A DNA stretch of 57,687 nucleotides from Deltaproteobacteria bacterium (lineage in GTDB: Bacteria > Myxococcota > Myxococcia > Myxococcales > Anaeromyxobacteraceae). The notes beneath the pieces are model-generated. The model saw only the letters and a list, made by a program, of their open reading frames with translations, was not told the DNA's origin and did no database searches. Shown in pieces: positions 15,773 to 24,702 of the stretch; position 1 is the first letter of the stretch, and each line of letters starts with the position of its first letter. The stretch covers positions 1-57,687 of the forward strand of contig JACRMN010000006.1 of NCBI GenBank assembly GCA_016214955.1. Direction: 5' to 3'. The translations under genes were made by a program, and so were the position numbers.

Positions 15773-18700
15773 TCAGTACTCCTTCGACCAGACCACGCTG
15801 GCGGAGCCGGTGCCGGCGTCGCCGTAGCGCGTCTCCAGCGACCAGCGAGGCGAGAGCTGCCACTCCACGCGCCCCTCGTTGGCGTTCTGCCCCTGCTCCG
15901 GGTTGGCGTCGAGCCGCCGGACGTAGCCGATGTAGACCTTGCCGTCGAGCACGTAGACCCCGGCGCGGATCTGCGTGGCCGAGACAGGGACCACGTCCAC
16001 CGGCAGCTTGTCCTGCAGCACCTCGCGCAGCGCCTTGGTGGCCAGCGCCCCGAGGAGCGCCGAGCCGGCCTCCTCGCCGGTGATGCTGGAGACGCCGCCG
16101 GCGCCGGCCCTGGGCTCGGTGCGGCCGGTGGCGATGAGCAGGGCGATGGTGCCCTCGTCGAGCGGCGGCTCGCTGGTCATCTTCACGTCGGGCGCCGACA
16201 CCACGCCGGTGACCGCGATCTTCACCCGCGCCGCCGGGTTCTCGGTCCAGAGCGCCTCGGCGTCGAGCGCGCCGTCGGCCGGCGGCCCGTCGTCGAAGAC
16301 GACCACCGCGCGCCGCAGCTTGAACCGGCGGCCGTAGGCCTCGATGGTGCCTTCCATCACCTCCATGCGCCCGGAGGCGGTGAGCTCCCCCTCCTCGTAC
16401 GTGAAGGTGGTGTCGCCCCGCAGCGTCATGTCGATGGCCGGCATGGTGCTCTTCACCTTGAAGCGGCCGGGGACGATCAGGTGGACCTCGGCGCGGAAGT
16501 CGGCGGCCGGCCCCGCCTCGGCCGGGCGCTGCTTCCCCACCCGGACGTCGGGCCGCGGCTCCAGGCTCTGGAGCTGGCGCGGCGGCCGCACCGGGAGGTG
16601 GGCCGTGCCCTCGGGGATGGTGAGCTCGGCCACCAGCTCACTCGCCGATGCGGTCCCGGTGAGCGTGGCCACCATGTCGAGGGTGGCCAGGTCCTGCCCG
16701 GCGCGGGAGATGAGCAGCCGCTGGGTGGTGAGGTGGGCCTCGAGCTTCGCCGGTCCGTCGGCCGCGAGGCCGGTGACCGCGCCGCTTCCCTGCACGCTGC
16801 CGCGCCCGCGCTCGGCGGCCAGCCGCTCCACCCGCACCGCGTCGGCCGTGAACGCCGCCGAGAGCTCGATGGCGTGCCACTCGCCCCCGCCCACCACGTT
16901 GACCCGCCCGCCGGTCACCCGCAGGGTGCCGTCGGGCCGCAGGCTGGCGAGCGTGCCCTCGGCCTCTAGGGCGGCGTCGAGCCGGCCGGCCGCGGAGCGG
17001 AAGGTCCCCGGCGCCGCCGAGGCGAGGATGCCGAGATCGAGGGCCTCGGCGCGGAGGCGGGCCTTGGCCGGCGCCTCGCGCCAGGTGCCGCGCTCCAGCG
17101 CCTCGAGGGTGAAGCCGCGGGGGACGTCGAGCCGCGCTTCCCCCTTGCCGCCCAGCGTCGCGGCCACCCGGGCCTCGGCCGCGAGCACCCCGCCGGCGGC
17201 GCGGACGCTGGCGGTGACCTCGCCCACCGGCCGGCCGAGGATGACCAGCCGCTCCGCACCGCCCTGCCCGTCGATCTCCGGCGCGCCCACCGTGCCGCCG
17301 AGCCGGGCGCGGAGCCGCGCGCTCCCGGCGAAGGGCGCCGGGGCCTGGAGCCGGGCGAGATCGGCCGCTTCCAGGTCCACCGTGCCCGAGACCGGCGCGG
17401 CCCGGAGCGCCTTCTCGTCGCCGAGCCGCTCGGCGGCGAGGCCGAGCCGCAGGTCGCCCGCGAAAAGCGGCTGGCCCGAGCCGCTGGCCGCGAAGCGCAC
17501 CGAGGTCGCGCCCTCCTCGGCGCGGGCCAGCAGCGTCCCGCCCAGCCCGGCGTAGCCGCGGTGGGAGAGCTCGGTCACCTCGGCGGTGAGGGTGCCCCGC
17601 GGCGCCCGGGCGCTGCCGCGGAGCTCGAGGGCCGCCTCGAGCCGGCCGGTCAGGCCCGCGGGAAGGTGTCCGCGGCCGGCCAGGCTGGCGAGCGCCACCC
17701 CGGGGACGCGGGCCCGGGCCTCCAGCGGCGCGCGCTGCAGCGCCGCGGCGGCGCGCGAGGGGTCGCGCAGCAGCGCCGCCAGGTCGAGCCCCACCGTTCC
17801 CTCGGCGGTGAGGGCGCGGGCGCCGGCGTGGTCCACCGCCAGCGTCCAGGCGGTGCGGGAGCTCCGCTCCCCGGCGCTCACCTGGATGCCCAGCGGCCCG
17901 TAGGCCTGCCAGGCGCCGTCGGCGAGCGAGAGAGCGGCCGAGAAGGTGGGCGCCCCGGCGGTGCCGCCGGCGGTGGCCTTGCCGGAGAGCTTGCCCCGCG
18001 GCCCCTCGGGCGCGCCGGCCGCCCTGAGGAGCGCGGCGACGTCGATCCCCTCCAGCGCCGCCGTGAGCTGGAGCGGCTCGGCGGCGCGGGCGCGGCGCGG
18101 TTCCAGCGGCAGGTCGGCGGCGAGGTCGGCGCTCCCGCCCGCCAGGCCCCGCACCGCCAGGGTGCCGGCGGCGCGCCGGGCCGGCAGGTCCACCCGCGCA
18201 TCGGCCACCGCGCCCACGCCCGAGAGGCCGCGGGCGGCGCCGCCGGCGAGCTCCGCGTGGGCGGTGACGAGCGGTGCGGCCGGCTTGCCGGTGGCGGTGA
18301 CTCGGAAGGAGAGGGTCCCCGCGATATCGAGCCCCTCCGGCAGGAGGCGCGAGGGCAGGCGCGAGAGGTCGAGGGCCTCGGCCGAGGCGGCGGCGTCGAG
18401 CACACCCCCGGTGAGGCCGCCCTCGACCGCCAGCCGCTGCGGACCGGAGCGCAGCTCCAGGCGGTCCACCCGCGGACCGTCGAGCTCGAAGCGGGCGGGC
18501 GCCGCCAGGTCGAAGCGGGTGCCGGGCCAGGCGAGCGAGAGCGCGGCCAGCGTGAAGCGGACCTGGTCGTCGGAGAAGGTGCCGCCGCCCCGGAGCGCGA
18601 AGGGCTCGGGCCCCACGTCGGGCAGCAGCATCGAGAGCTGCCCCTCGGCGGCCTGGCCGGCGAGCCTCGCCCGGGCGGTGAGGCTGCGGGCCTCGAGGCC

Positions 18701-20218
18701 GGGCGCCGAGAGCCGGGCCACCGTGGCATCGAGCCGGGCCTGGCGCGCGCCGGCGGGGCCCGAGACCTCGGCCTCCAGCGAGGCGCCCGACGCCACCGCC
18801 TCCTCCACCTGGAACCGCGGGGACTGGAGGCGGACCTTGGCCCGGGGGTCGCGGGCGGTGCCGGCGAGCGAGCCCTCGATGCGGCCGCTGCCGCCGAACC
18901 GCGGCAGCTTGGCCCCGGTGAGGGCGGAGAGGTTGCGGGCGAAGGTCGAGAGGTCTCGTGCGCTGGTCACCAGGCTGCCCGACACCGGGCCCAGCGGCAC
19001 CCAGGAGCCGCGGGCCGCCAGCGTGGCGCCGGGCAGCACGGCGTCGAGGCGCGAGACCGAGTACCTGCCGTCCCGCGCCTGCCCCTGGAGCGCCAGCGGT
19101 CCGAACCGGCCGCTGCGGAGGCGCGAGGGCTCGGCCCGCAGCACCAGCGCGGCGCGGAGCTTCTCCATGTCGGCGCCGGCGGCGTGTCCGGTGGCCGTGA
19201 CCCGGAGCTCGCCCGGCGGCAGGAGGGGAGAGACGGCCGCCGGGTCGAGCCTGTCGAGGGTGAGGTCGAGGCCCAGCGCGCGCTCGGCCGGCGGGAGGCG
19301 CAGGGCCACGCCGGCGTCGCCCTTGCCGCCGCCGGCGGCGGGCCGCAGCGAGAAGGCGCCGGTGGCCAGCTTGCCGTCGGCCTCGGCGTAGCCGCTGGCC
19401 GCCAGGGGCTCGAGCCTGGCCCGGGCGTCCACCAGCAGGGCCTCCTCGGGCTGGAGCCTGGCCGCCAGGATGGCGAGCCTGCCGGTGTGGGCCGCCGGCG
19501 CGCCGTCGGCGGCGGCGTCGAGGACGGTCTCGCCCAGCGCCGCCCGCAGGTGCGGTACCGAGAGGTGCTCGCCGGCCTGGCTGGCCGCCAGCTCCAGCCA
19601 GAAGGGCCGCTCGACAGGCGCCTGGAGCGCGCCGCGGAGCGAGAGCTCGCCGCGGCCGCCGCGCGGCGAGAGGAGCGCGCGGGCCGCGAGCCGGAGCCCG
19701 GCGATCCGCACCTCGGGCGAGGCGCCGTCCTTCACCGAGACGGCGCCGTCGGCGACGTCGAGCCGGGCCAGCCGGAGGGTCCAGGCGAGAGGCTCCGGGG
19801 GGCCGGGCGGCCGCTGCGTCCGGAGCGCCACCGCCTCCACCAGGTTCCAGGGCTCGCCGGGCTCGCGGGAGAGGCGCAGCACCAGCCCCTCGGCCGAGAG
19901 GCGCACCGAGATGCGCCGCGAGCGCAGCCGCGAGAGGTCCACCTGCCCCTGGGCGCGGCGCAGCTCCAGCACCGGCTGGCCGCGCGGGTCGAGGATGCGC
20001 AGCCCGCGGAGCGCCAGGCCCCCGGAGCCGGTGGCCTCGAAGCCGTCCAGCTCCACCCGCCCGGCGATCTGGCCGTTCACCACCGCCAGCAGGCGCGGCA
20101 CCAGGAGCGAGCGGCCCAGCTCGGTGGAGAGGGTGAGGTAGACGGCCGAGAGGGAGAGGCCGGCCAGGGCCAGGACTCCCAGGACCACCAGGCCCAGCGC
20201 GGCGAGGGCCCGGCGCAT
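15773..20218 (-). CDS. tamB: Translocation and assembly module protein TamB
   Basis: A 1481-residue envelope protein. It has an N-terminal signal anchor (about residues 3-30), a very long stretch of repeating beta-strand sequence with an AsmA-like start, and the DUF490/TamB C-terminal domain in the last 350 residues or so (LRGDTTFTYEEGELTASGRM, then the terminal barrel-like strands ending SASVVWSKEY). TamB spans the periplasm, works with TamA, and is implicated in autotransporter assembly and phospholipid transport to the outer membrane. The ATG overlaps the tamA stop by one base (ATGA). The length fits proteobacterial TamB (1200-1500). Confidence 0.95.
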   Translation of the reverse strand: MRRALAALGLVVLGVLALAGLSLSAVYLTLSTELGRSLLVPRLLAVVNGQIAGRVELDGFEATGSGGLALRGLRILDPRGQPVLELRRAQGQVDLSRLRSRRISVRLSAEGLVLRLSREPGEPWNLVEAVALRTQRPPGPPEPLAWTLRLARLDVADGAVSVKDGASPEVRIAGLRLAARALLSPRGGRGELSLRGALQAPVERPFWLELAASQAGEHLSVPHLRAALGETVLDAAADGAPAAHTGRLAILAARLQPEEALLVDARARLEPLAASGYAEADGKLATGAFSLRPAAGGGKGDAGVALRLPPAERALGLDLTLDRLDPAAVSPLLPPGELRVTATGHAAGADMEKLRAALVLRAEPSRLRSGRFGPLALQGQARDGRYSVSRLDAVLPGATLAARGSWVPLGPVSGSLVTSARDLSTFARNLSALTGAKLPRFGGSGRIEGSLAGTARDPRAKVRLQSPRFQVEEAVASGASLEAEVSGPAGARQARLDATVARLSAPGLEARSLTARARLAGQAAEGQLSMLLPDVGPEPFALRGGGTFSDDQVRFTLAALSLAWPGTRFDLAAPARFELDGPRVDRLELRSGPQRLAVEGGLTGGVLDAAASAEALDLSRLPSRLLPEGLDIAGTLSFRVTATGKPAAPLVTAHAELAGGAARGLSGVGAVADARVDLPARRAAGTLAVRGLAGGSADLAADLPLEPRRARAAEPLQLTAALEGIDVAALLRAAGAPEGPRGKLSGKATAGGTAGAPTFSAALSLADGAWQAYGPLGIQVSAGERSSRTAWTLAVDHAGARALTAEGTVGLDLAALLRDPSRAAAALQRAPLEARARVPGVALASLAGRGHLPAGLTGRLEAALELRGSARAPRGTLTAEVTELSHRGYAGLGGTLLARAEEGATSVRFAASGSGQPLFAGDLRLGLAAERLGDEKALRAAPVSGTVDLEAADLARLQAPAPFAGSARLRARLGGTVGAPEIDGQGGAERLVILGRPVGEVTASVRAAGGVLAAEARVAATLGGKGEARLDVPRGFTLEALERGTWREAPAKARLRAEALDLGILASAAPGTFRSAAGRLDAALEAEGTLASLRPDGTLRVTGGRVNVVGGGEWHAIELSAAFTADAVRVERLAAERGRGSVQGSGAVTGLAADGPAKLEAHLTTQRLLISRAGQDLATLDMVATLTGTASASELVAELTIPEGTAHLPVRPPRQLQSLEPRPDVRVGKQRPAEAGPAADFRAEVHLIVPGRFKVKSTMPAIDMTLRGDTTFTYEEGELTASGRMEVMEGTIEAYGRRFKLRRAVVVFDDGPPADGALDAEALWTENPAARVKIAVTGVVSAPDVKMTSEPPLDEGTIALLIATGRTEPRAGAGGVSSITGEEAGSALLGALATKALREVLQDKLPVDVVPVSATQIRAGVYVLDGKVYIGYVRRLDANPEQGQNANEGRVEWQLSPRWSLETRYGDAGTGSASVVWSKEY

Positions 20219-22197
20219 CAGAAGGCCTCCCCGATGGAGAGGTGCACCGCCACCACCGGCTCGGCCTTGCTGGCGCCGGTGTCCACGATGGAGTTGCCCT
20301 CCAGGCGCACCACCGGCACCCGCGGCATGGGCAGGCCCTTCCCGAAGCTGCGCGGCAGCCGCGCGCCCACGTCGACCCGCACCGGGCCGAAGAGCGAGTG
20401 GTAGCGGAGCCCCAGGCCTGCGGCCCACTGCAGCCGGTCGAGCTTCCAGATGTCGCTGGCGCGGAGCTCGGTGTTGCCGGCGTCGAGGAAGATGACCCCG
20501 CCCACCGGCCCGGCGATGGGGAAGCGCAGCTCCAGCGACCCGTCGATGAGGCCGGTGCCGCCCACCGCCGCGTAGCCGCCCTTCGAGAGCGGGACCAGCG
20601 GCGAGAGCCGCCGGCTGGCGTAGCCGCGCATCTGGCCGGGGCCGCCGCCGGTGAAGCGGGCCAGGAGCGGCACCCCCTCCTTGCCGTAGGCGTGGAGCAG
20701 GCCGAAGCGGCCGCGGAAGGCGAGGACGCTCTTCCCCAGCGGGAGGAAGGCGCGCGCCTCGGGCAGCGCCCGCAGGTAGGCGAACCCCTGGCCGAAGGCG
20801 TGGATGCCCTCCTGCAGCGAGACCGCCAGGTAGACGCCGCGGCGGGTCTCGACGGCGTCGTCGCGGAAGTCCAGCTCGAGCCGCTGCTCCAGGTAGGCGA
20901 GCAGGCAGGTGCTCTGGTCGCCGGGGCAGTTGAGGAGCGCCTGGGCCTGGCCGCCCAGCTCGTTGCGGGTGGCGTCGCCGAAGGTCTGGTAGTACTCGAG
21001 GTTGAGGGAGGGCACGGCGGTGACCGGGCCGAAGCGGGCCGGCGTGCCGATCCGGAACCGCTCGGCGAAGTACCGGTAGCCCTCCTCCACCCGGTGCTCG
21101 CCCTCGATCCGCAGGTTGAGGTCCACCCGCCGGGCGATGGCGTCGGGCTGGGTGAGGTCGGCGGAGAGCAGCGCCACCGGCCCGTGGAAGTCTGGGCGCC
21201 AGAAGTTTCGGATGAAGGCCCAGCCCAGGGTGGCGTCGAGCTGCAGCTTGCGCAGCCCCCCGAGCCAGTTGCGGTGCGCCCAGGTGGCGGTGCCGGCAAT
21301 GTCCTGGCGGGTGGACTGCACGCCGACGCGGGGGCCGAGCCGCAGCGAGCGGAACGGCACCTCGCGCACCGAGACCACCACCGGGATGGAGGCGCTGGCC
21401 GGGTCGGGCTGGCCGGGCGTGACCCGGATGCCGCCGAACACCCCCATGTCGTGGACCCGCGCCTGCACCTTGGGCAGCAGGGTCTGGTCCCAGGCATGGC
21501 CGGTGGTGAGCACCTCGGCCGCCGCCTGGCGCACCCGCGCCCGCGGGATGAGGCCGGTGCCGGCCACGAAGACGTTGCCGAACTTCCACTGGCCCCCGGA
21601 CGCGACGCGGTAGGTGATGCGGGCGGTGTTGGCGGCGGGGTCGATCTCCGCCAGCTGCTCGATCTCGGCGCGCGGGTAGCCGCTGGCGCCGAGGGCGGTG
21701 AGGAGCGCGGCGCGGCCGGCGTCGAACGCGGCCTCGGTGAAGATGCTGCCGGGGCCGAGGGGCAGCTTGGGCAGGTGGGCGCGGGCCGCGGGCTCCGCCT
21801 CCAGCCCCAGGATCCGCACCTCCGCCACGCGTACCGGCGGCCCCTCCGCCTCCACCTTGAACCGGACCTCGACGCGCCCCTCGCCGCGCGGCACCACCTG
21901 GGGCGGCCCGATCCGCGCCGAGAGGTAGCCGCGCGAGCGGTAGACGGCCTCGATGCGCCGGCGGTCTACGGCCGCCGCGTCCTCGTCGTAGAGCTGCGGC
22001 TCGGGGGTGAAGAGGTAGCGGGAGGAGGGCTGGGTCTGGAGGCGGGAGACGATGTTCTCCTCGGACACCGCCCGCGCGCCCTCCACCCGCAGCGCCACCA
22101 CCACGGGCCGCTCCAGCGTGCCGCGCGGCAGGCAGCCGGCGGCGACGAGGAGGCCGACGAGGGCGGCGCGCGCGGAGCGGACGGCCGGTGCGGGCAT
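20218..22197 (-). CDS. tamA: TamA/BamA-type Omp85 outer-membrane assembly protein with lipobox
   Basis: A 659-residue Omp85 protein. POTRA-like modules occupy about residues 30-270 (VVVALRVEGARAVSEENI, VRVAEVRILG, KFGNVFVAG) and a 16-strand barrel follows. GPGQMRGY near residue 525 is the Omp85 RG(Y/F) signature. The C-terminus ends in Phe, as outer-membrane barrels do. Unusually, the N-terminus reads LLVAAGC with Cys22, a good lipobox, so the first POTRA may be lipid-anchored. It is translationally coupled to tamB. The ATG at 22197 is the first sensible start; no strong ribosome site is visible. Confidence 0.92.
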   Translation of the reverse strand: MPAPAVRSARAALVGLLVAAGCLPRGTLERPVVVALRVEGARAVSEENIVSRLQTQPSSRYLFTPEPQLYDEDAAAVDRRRIEAVYRSRGYLSARIGPPQVVPRGEGRVEVRFKVEAEGPPVRVAEVRILGLEAEPAARAHLPKLPLGPGSIFTEAAFDAGRAALLTALGASGYPRAEIEQLAEIDPAANTARITYRVASGGQWKFGNVFVAGTGLIPRARVRQAAAEVLTTGHAWDQTLLPKVQARVHDMGVFGGIRVTPGQPDPASASIPVVVSVREVPFRSLRLGPRVGVQSTRQDIAGTATWAHRNWLGGLRKLQLDATLGWAFIRNFWRPDFHGPVALLSADLTQPDAIARRVDLNLRIEGEHRVEEGYRYFAERFRIGTPARFGPVTAVPSLNLEYYQTFGDATRNELGGQAQALLNCPGDQSTCLLAYLEQRLELDFRDDAVETRRGVYLAVSLQEGIHAFGQGFAYLRALPEARAFLPLGKSVLAFRGRFGLLHAYGKEGVPLLARFTGGGPGQMRGYASRRLSPLVPLSKGGYAAVGGTGLIDGSLELRFPIAGPVGGVIFLDAGNTELRASDIWKLDRLQWAAGLGLRYHSLFGPVRVDVGARLPRSFGKGLPMPRVPVVRLEGNSIVDTGASKAEPVVAVHLSIGEAF

Positions 22198-22295
22198 GCG
22201 ACCGGATCATGTCACGGAATCCGGCCCCGCGCCGCGCAACCCGGTGCGGGCACCGCGGCCGCGCCCGGGCGGCGCACCTGCCGGGGTGGAGGTTC

Positions 22296-23033
22296 CTACC
22301 GCGGCTTCCCGCCGAGGAGCAGGTGCAGGTGCGCCGCCTCCCAGGTGCGGGCGCGCGCGAAGTCGGGGTGCGCCTTCTCGCGGCGGCGGAACTCGGCGGA
22401 GTGGATGACCCGCCGGCCGCCCCGCTCCACCACCGGCACCGCCTGGTGGAGCATCTCGTGGAAGACCACGGCGCGGACGTAGTAGGCGGGCACCTCGGGC
22501 CGGTCGAGGGCCGGGTGGATGCGGATGACGCGCTGGTCGTGGAGGTAGACGCCGGTCTTGATGGAGCGCCGCCGGCCGCCGGGCCGCAGCGCGCCCCAGC
22601 CGATGCGGGCGTGGATGGCGCCGCCGAAGTGGGCGCGGTTCTCCTCCTCGAAGAGGGCGGCCAGGTCGTGGTGGCGGCCGCGGGGATCGAGCCTCTGCGG
22701 CCTTCCCCCGCCGATGCGGGCGCGGTGGTGGCGCACGTAGGCGTCGATGCGCCGGCCGGCGGCGGCGCGCTGGCGCGAGCCCGGCTTCCCGAACACCGCC
22801 AGCGCCTCGACCACCTCGCGCGGGGCGTCGAGGAACATGTGGTGGACCCGCAGGTGGAAGAGGCCGCGGGTGCGGCGCCAGGAGACCATGATGGAGCGGT
22901 TGTCGTGGACGGTGAGCCGCACCGGCTCGCCGAGCTGGCCCGACAGGGCGTCGGCCAGCCGGCTGGCCTCGTCCACCCGCCGCTCCCGGCTCCAGCGCCG
23001 GGCGTCGAAGAGATCGAGCTGGCCGTCCACCAT
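22296..23033 (-). CDS. SprT-like zinc metallopeptidase
   Basis: A 245-residue protein with the zinc motif FHEMLHQ (His192, Glu193, His196). A later His in RVIHSAEFRRREK could be the third ligand, as in SprT/Spartan-like proteases. Other family-like stretches are AHFGGAIHARIGWG and SIKTGVYLHDQRVIRIHPAL. There is no signal peptide, so it is cytoplasmic. Its ATG lies six bases after the rqcH stop, so the two are probably cotranscribed. The substrate is unknown. Confidence 0.85.
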   Translation of the reverse strand: MVDGQLDLFDARRWSRERRVDEASRLADALSGQLGEPVRLTVHDNRSIMVSWRRTRGLFHLRVHHMFLDAPREVVEALAVFGKPGSRQRAAAGRRIDAYVRHHRARIGGGRPQRLDPRGRHHDLAALFEEENRAHFGGAIHARIGWGALRPGGRRRSIKTGVYLHDQRVIRIHPALDRPEVPAYYVRAVVFHEMLHQAVPVVERGGRRVIHSAEFRRREKAHPDFARARTWEAAHLHLLLGGKPR

Positions 23034-23039
23034 CCGATC

Positions 23040-24527
23040 CTAGCCCGGCGCCTGCTCCTCCGCCGCCAGGAGCCGCTCGATGCGCGCCGGCTCGACCCGC
23101 AGGAGCAGCGTCCGGTCCTGGGAGTAGGTCACCGCGCCCGGCGCCGAGCCGCGGGGCTTGCGCACGTGCTTGGCGCGGGTCCAGGCCACGTCCACGTCCG
23201 GCGCGCCGCGGGCGTCGGAGAACCAGGCAGCCAGGTGGGCGGCGTCGAGGAGCGTGTCCTGGTCGGGGCCGGCGCTCCCCCTGGGGAGCCGCACCACCAC
23301 GTGGGACCCGGTGTGGCCGCGGGCGTGGAGCCAGAGGTCGTTGCCCTTGGCCACGCGCACCGTCAGGGCGTCGTTGTCGGCCGCGCTCCGGCCGACGAGC
23401 ACCAGCGCGCCGCCCAGGGTGCGGAAGGCCCGGTAGGGAAGCCGCTCCGCCTCCCGGGCCTTGCGCCCGGGTGGCGGCTGCGGCCGCGGGGCGGCGCCGA
23501 GGCGGCGCGCCTCCCTCTCCAGCCGCGGCAGCTCGTCGAGGCCGGCGGCGTCCACCGCGGTCACGAGCGGCTCGAGGTGCAGGAGCCGCTCGCGCACCGC
23601 CGCGACCCGGGCCTCCACCTGGGCGGCGCTCTCGGCGATGCGCCGGTAGCGGCGGTAGAAGCGCTCCATGTTCTGTTGCGGGGTGAGGGCCGGGTCGAGG
23701 GCCACCGCCACCGGGCGCGGCCCCTCGGCGGTCCACTCGACGAGCTCGGCGCGGGGCTGGCCACGCTTCAGGGCATGGAGGTTCTGCTTCAGGAGGTCGG
23801 CGAGGCGCCTGTCCTCCTCCGCCACCGGGATGCGCGCCGCCTCCTCGGCCAGCTTGCCCAGCGCCCGGCGCGCCCGGGCCACCGCCGCCCGCAGCGGCTC
23901 GCGGAGCCGGCGCCGCGCGGCCACCAGGCGCCGGGCCTCCTCCTCCGCCAGGTAGTGGCGCTCGACCGCCGCCGAGAGGGGGAAGGGAGCGCCGGCCTCG
24001 GGCTCGAGGTCCGGGCCGCGACCCTCCTCGCCGGTGCGGGCCGGCGGCGGCTCCCAGGACGCGCCGGCGTGCAGGCGCCGGGTGGTGGAGGGCGAGCGGG
24101 CCAGGGCGGCGCGGATGACGCCGGCCTCGTCGAGGAGGAAGAGGTTGCCGTGGCGGCCGGTGAGCTCGGCCAGCAGGCGCAGGGGCGGCTGCGGTCCCTC
24201 GGGCGCTGCGGGCCGCTCGAAGAGCAGCTCGACCACCCGGTCGCCGTCGCGGACCGCGAGCGAGGCCAGGCGGGCGCCGCCCAGCTCCCGCCGCAGCACC
24301 GGCTGCAGCGGCAGCGGCGCGTCGGGAGCGGGTGGCCGCGCGGCGGCGGCGTGGAGGCGGGTGACGTCGGGCTCGGCGCAGAGCAGGAGGAGCACGGTGC
24401 CGCTGCGCCCCGAGAGCTCCAGCGAGAGGGTTCGCTCGCCGTGGAGCCTCACGCCGGTGACCCGCGCGCCGGCGAGCGGCTGGAGCTCGGCCACCAGCGC
24501 GGCGATCTGGGAGGCGGAGAGGGACAT
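23040..24527 (-). CDS. rqcH: NFACT-family ribosome quality control protein RqcH
   Basis: A 495-residue protein of the Rqc2/FbpA family, which binds obstructed 50S subunits carrying peptidyl-tRNA and adds C-terminal alanine tails to mark stalled peptides. NFACT-N covers residues 1 to about 170. The Asp96-Arg97 pair in RDGDRVVEL matches the conserved DR pair needed for tRNA binding in Bacillus RqcH (position from memory). A basic helical region follows (about 175-360) and NFACT-R is at the C-terminus (DLWLHARGHTGSHVVVRLP). It is shorter than the Bacillus protein (about 570). ATG 24527 gives MSLSASQIAAL; the upstream frame runs through the poly-lysine gene and is not coding. A terminator-like hairpin lies 11 bases upstream. 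Confidence 0.92.
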   Translation of the reverse strand: MSLSASQIAALVAELQPLAGARVTGVRLHGERTLSLELSGRSGTVLLLLCAEPDVTRLHAAAARPPAPDAPLPLQPVLRRELGGARLASLAVRDGDRVVELLFERPAAPEGPQPPLRLLAELTGRHGNLFLLDEAGVIRAALARSPSTTRRLHAGASWEPPPARTGEEGRGPDLEPEAGAPFPLSAAVERHYLAEEEARRLVAARRRLREPLRAAVARARRALGKLAEEAARIPVAEEDRRLADLLKQNLHALKRGQPRAELVEWTAEGPRPVAVALDPALTPQQNMERFYRRYRRIAESAAQVEARVAAVRERLLHLEPLVTAVDAAGLDELPRLEREARRLGAAPRPQPPPGRKAREAERLPYRAFRTLGGALVLVGRSAADNDALTVRVAKGNDLWLHARGHTGSHVVVRLPRGSAGPDQDTLLDAAHLAAWFSDARGAPDVDVAWTRAKHVRKPRGSAPGAVTYSQDRTLLLRVEPARIERLLAAEEQAPG

Positions 24528-24537
24528 GGCGCGGGTG

Positions 24538-24567
24538 GAAAATGCAACGGCCGCCCGGAGGCGGCCG
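24538..24567 (-). terminator. Intrinsic terminator between the poly-lysine gene and rqcH
   Basis: On the minus strand a perfect 8-bp GC stem (CGGCCGCC / GGCGGCCG, 24560-24567 and 24548-24555) with a four-base loop is followed by TTGCATTTT. It starts 28 bases after the mini-gene stop codon and ends 11 bases before the rqcH ATG. I see no clear promoter between it and rqcH, so rqcH expression may depend on read-through. Confidence 0.65.
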
Positions 24568-24594
24568 CGCGTGCTGCGGAAAGATCGGCGAGCG

Positions 24595-24660
24595 CTACTT
24601 CTTCTTGGCGCCCTTCTTCTTGGTTGCCTTCTTCTTCGTCGCCTTCTTCTTCGCGGCCAT
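24595..24660 (-). CDS. Lysine-rich 21-residue peptide upstream of rqcH
   Basis: A complete ORF of 22 codons: Met-Ala-Ala, then four Lys-Lys-Lys tracts separated by Ala-Thr, Ala-Thr and Gly-Ala, then TAG. All lysines use AAG. A near-perfect ribosome site, GGAGGG, sits four bases before ATG, a promoter-like pair lies upstream and an intrinsic terminator follows. Twelve of 21 residues are lysine. The repeat resembles the AK-rich tails of bacterial histone-H1-like and HU-tail proteins, so it may bind nucleic acid. Alternatively it is a leader peptide that controls rqcH. Too short for most gene finders. Confidence 0.65.
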   Translation of the reverse strand: MAAKKKATKKKATKKKGAKKK

Positions 24661-24702
24661 GTTTCCCTCCGTTGTGGAGAGTGGGTTGAATCAACTGAAA
24701 GC

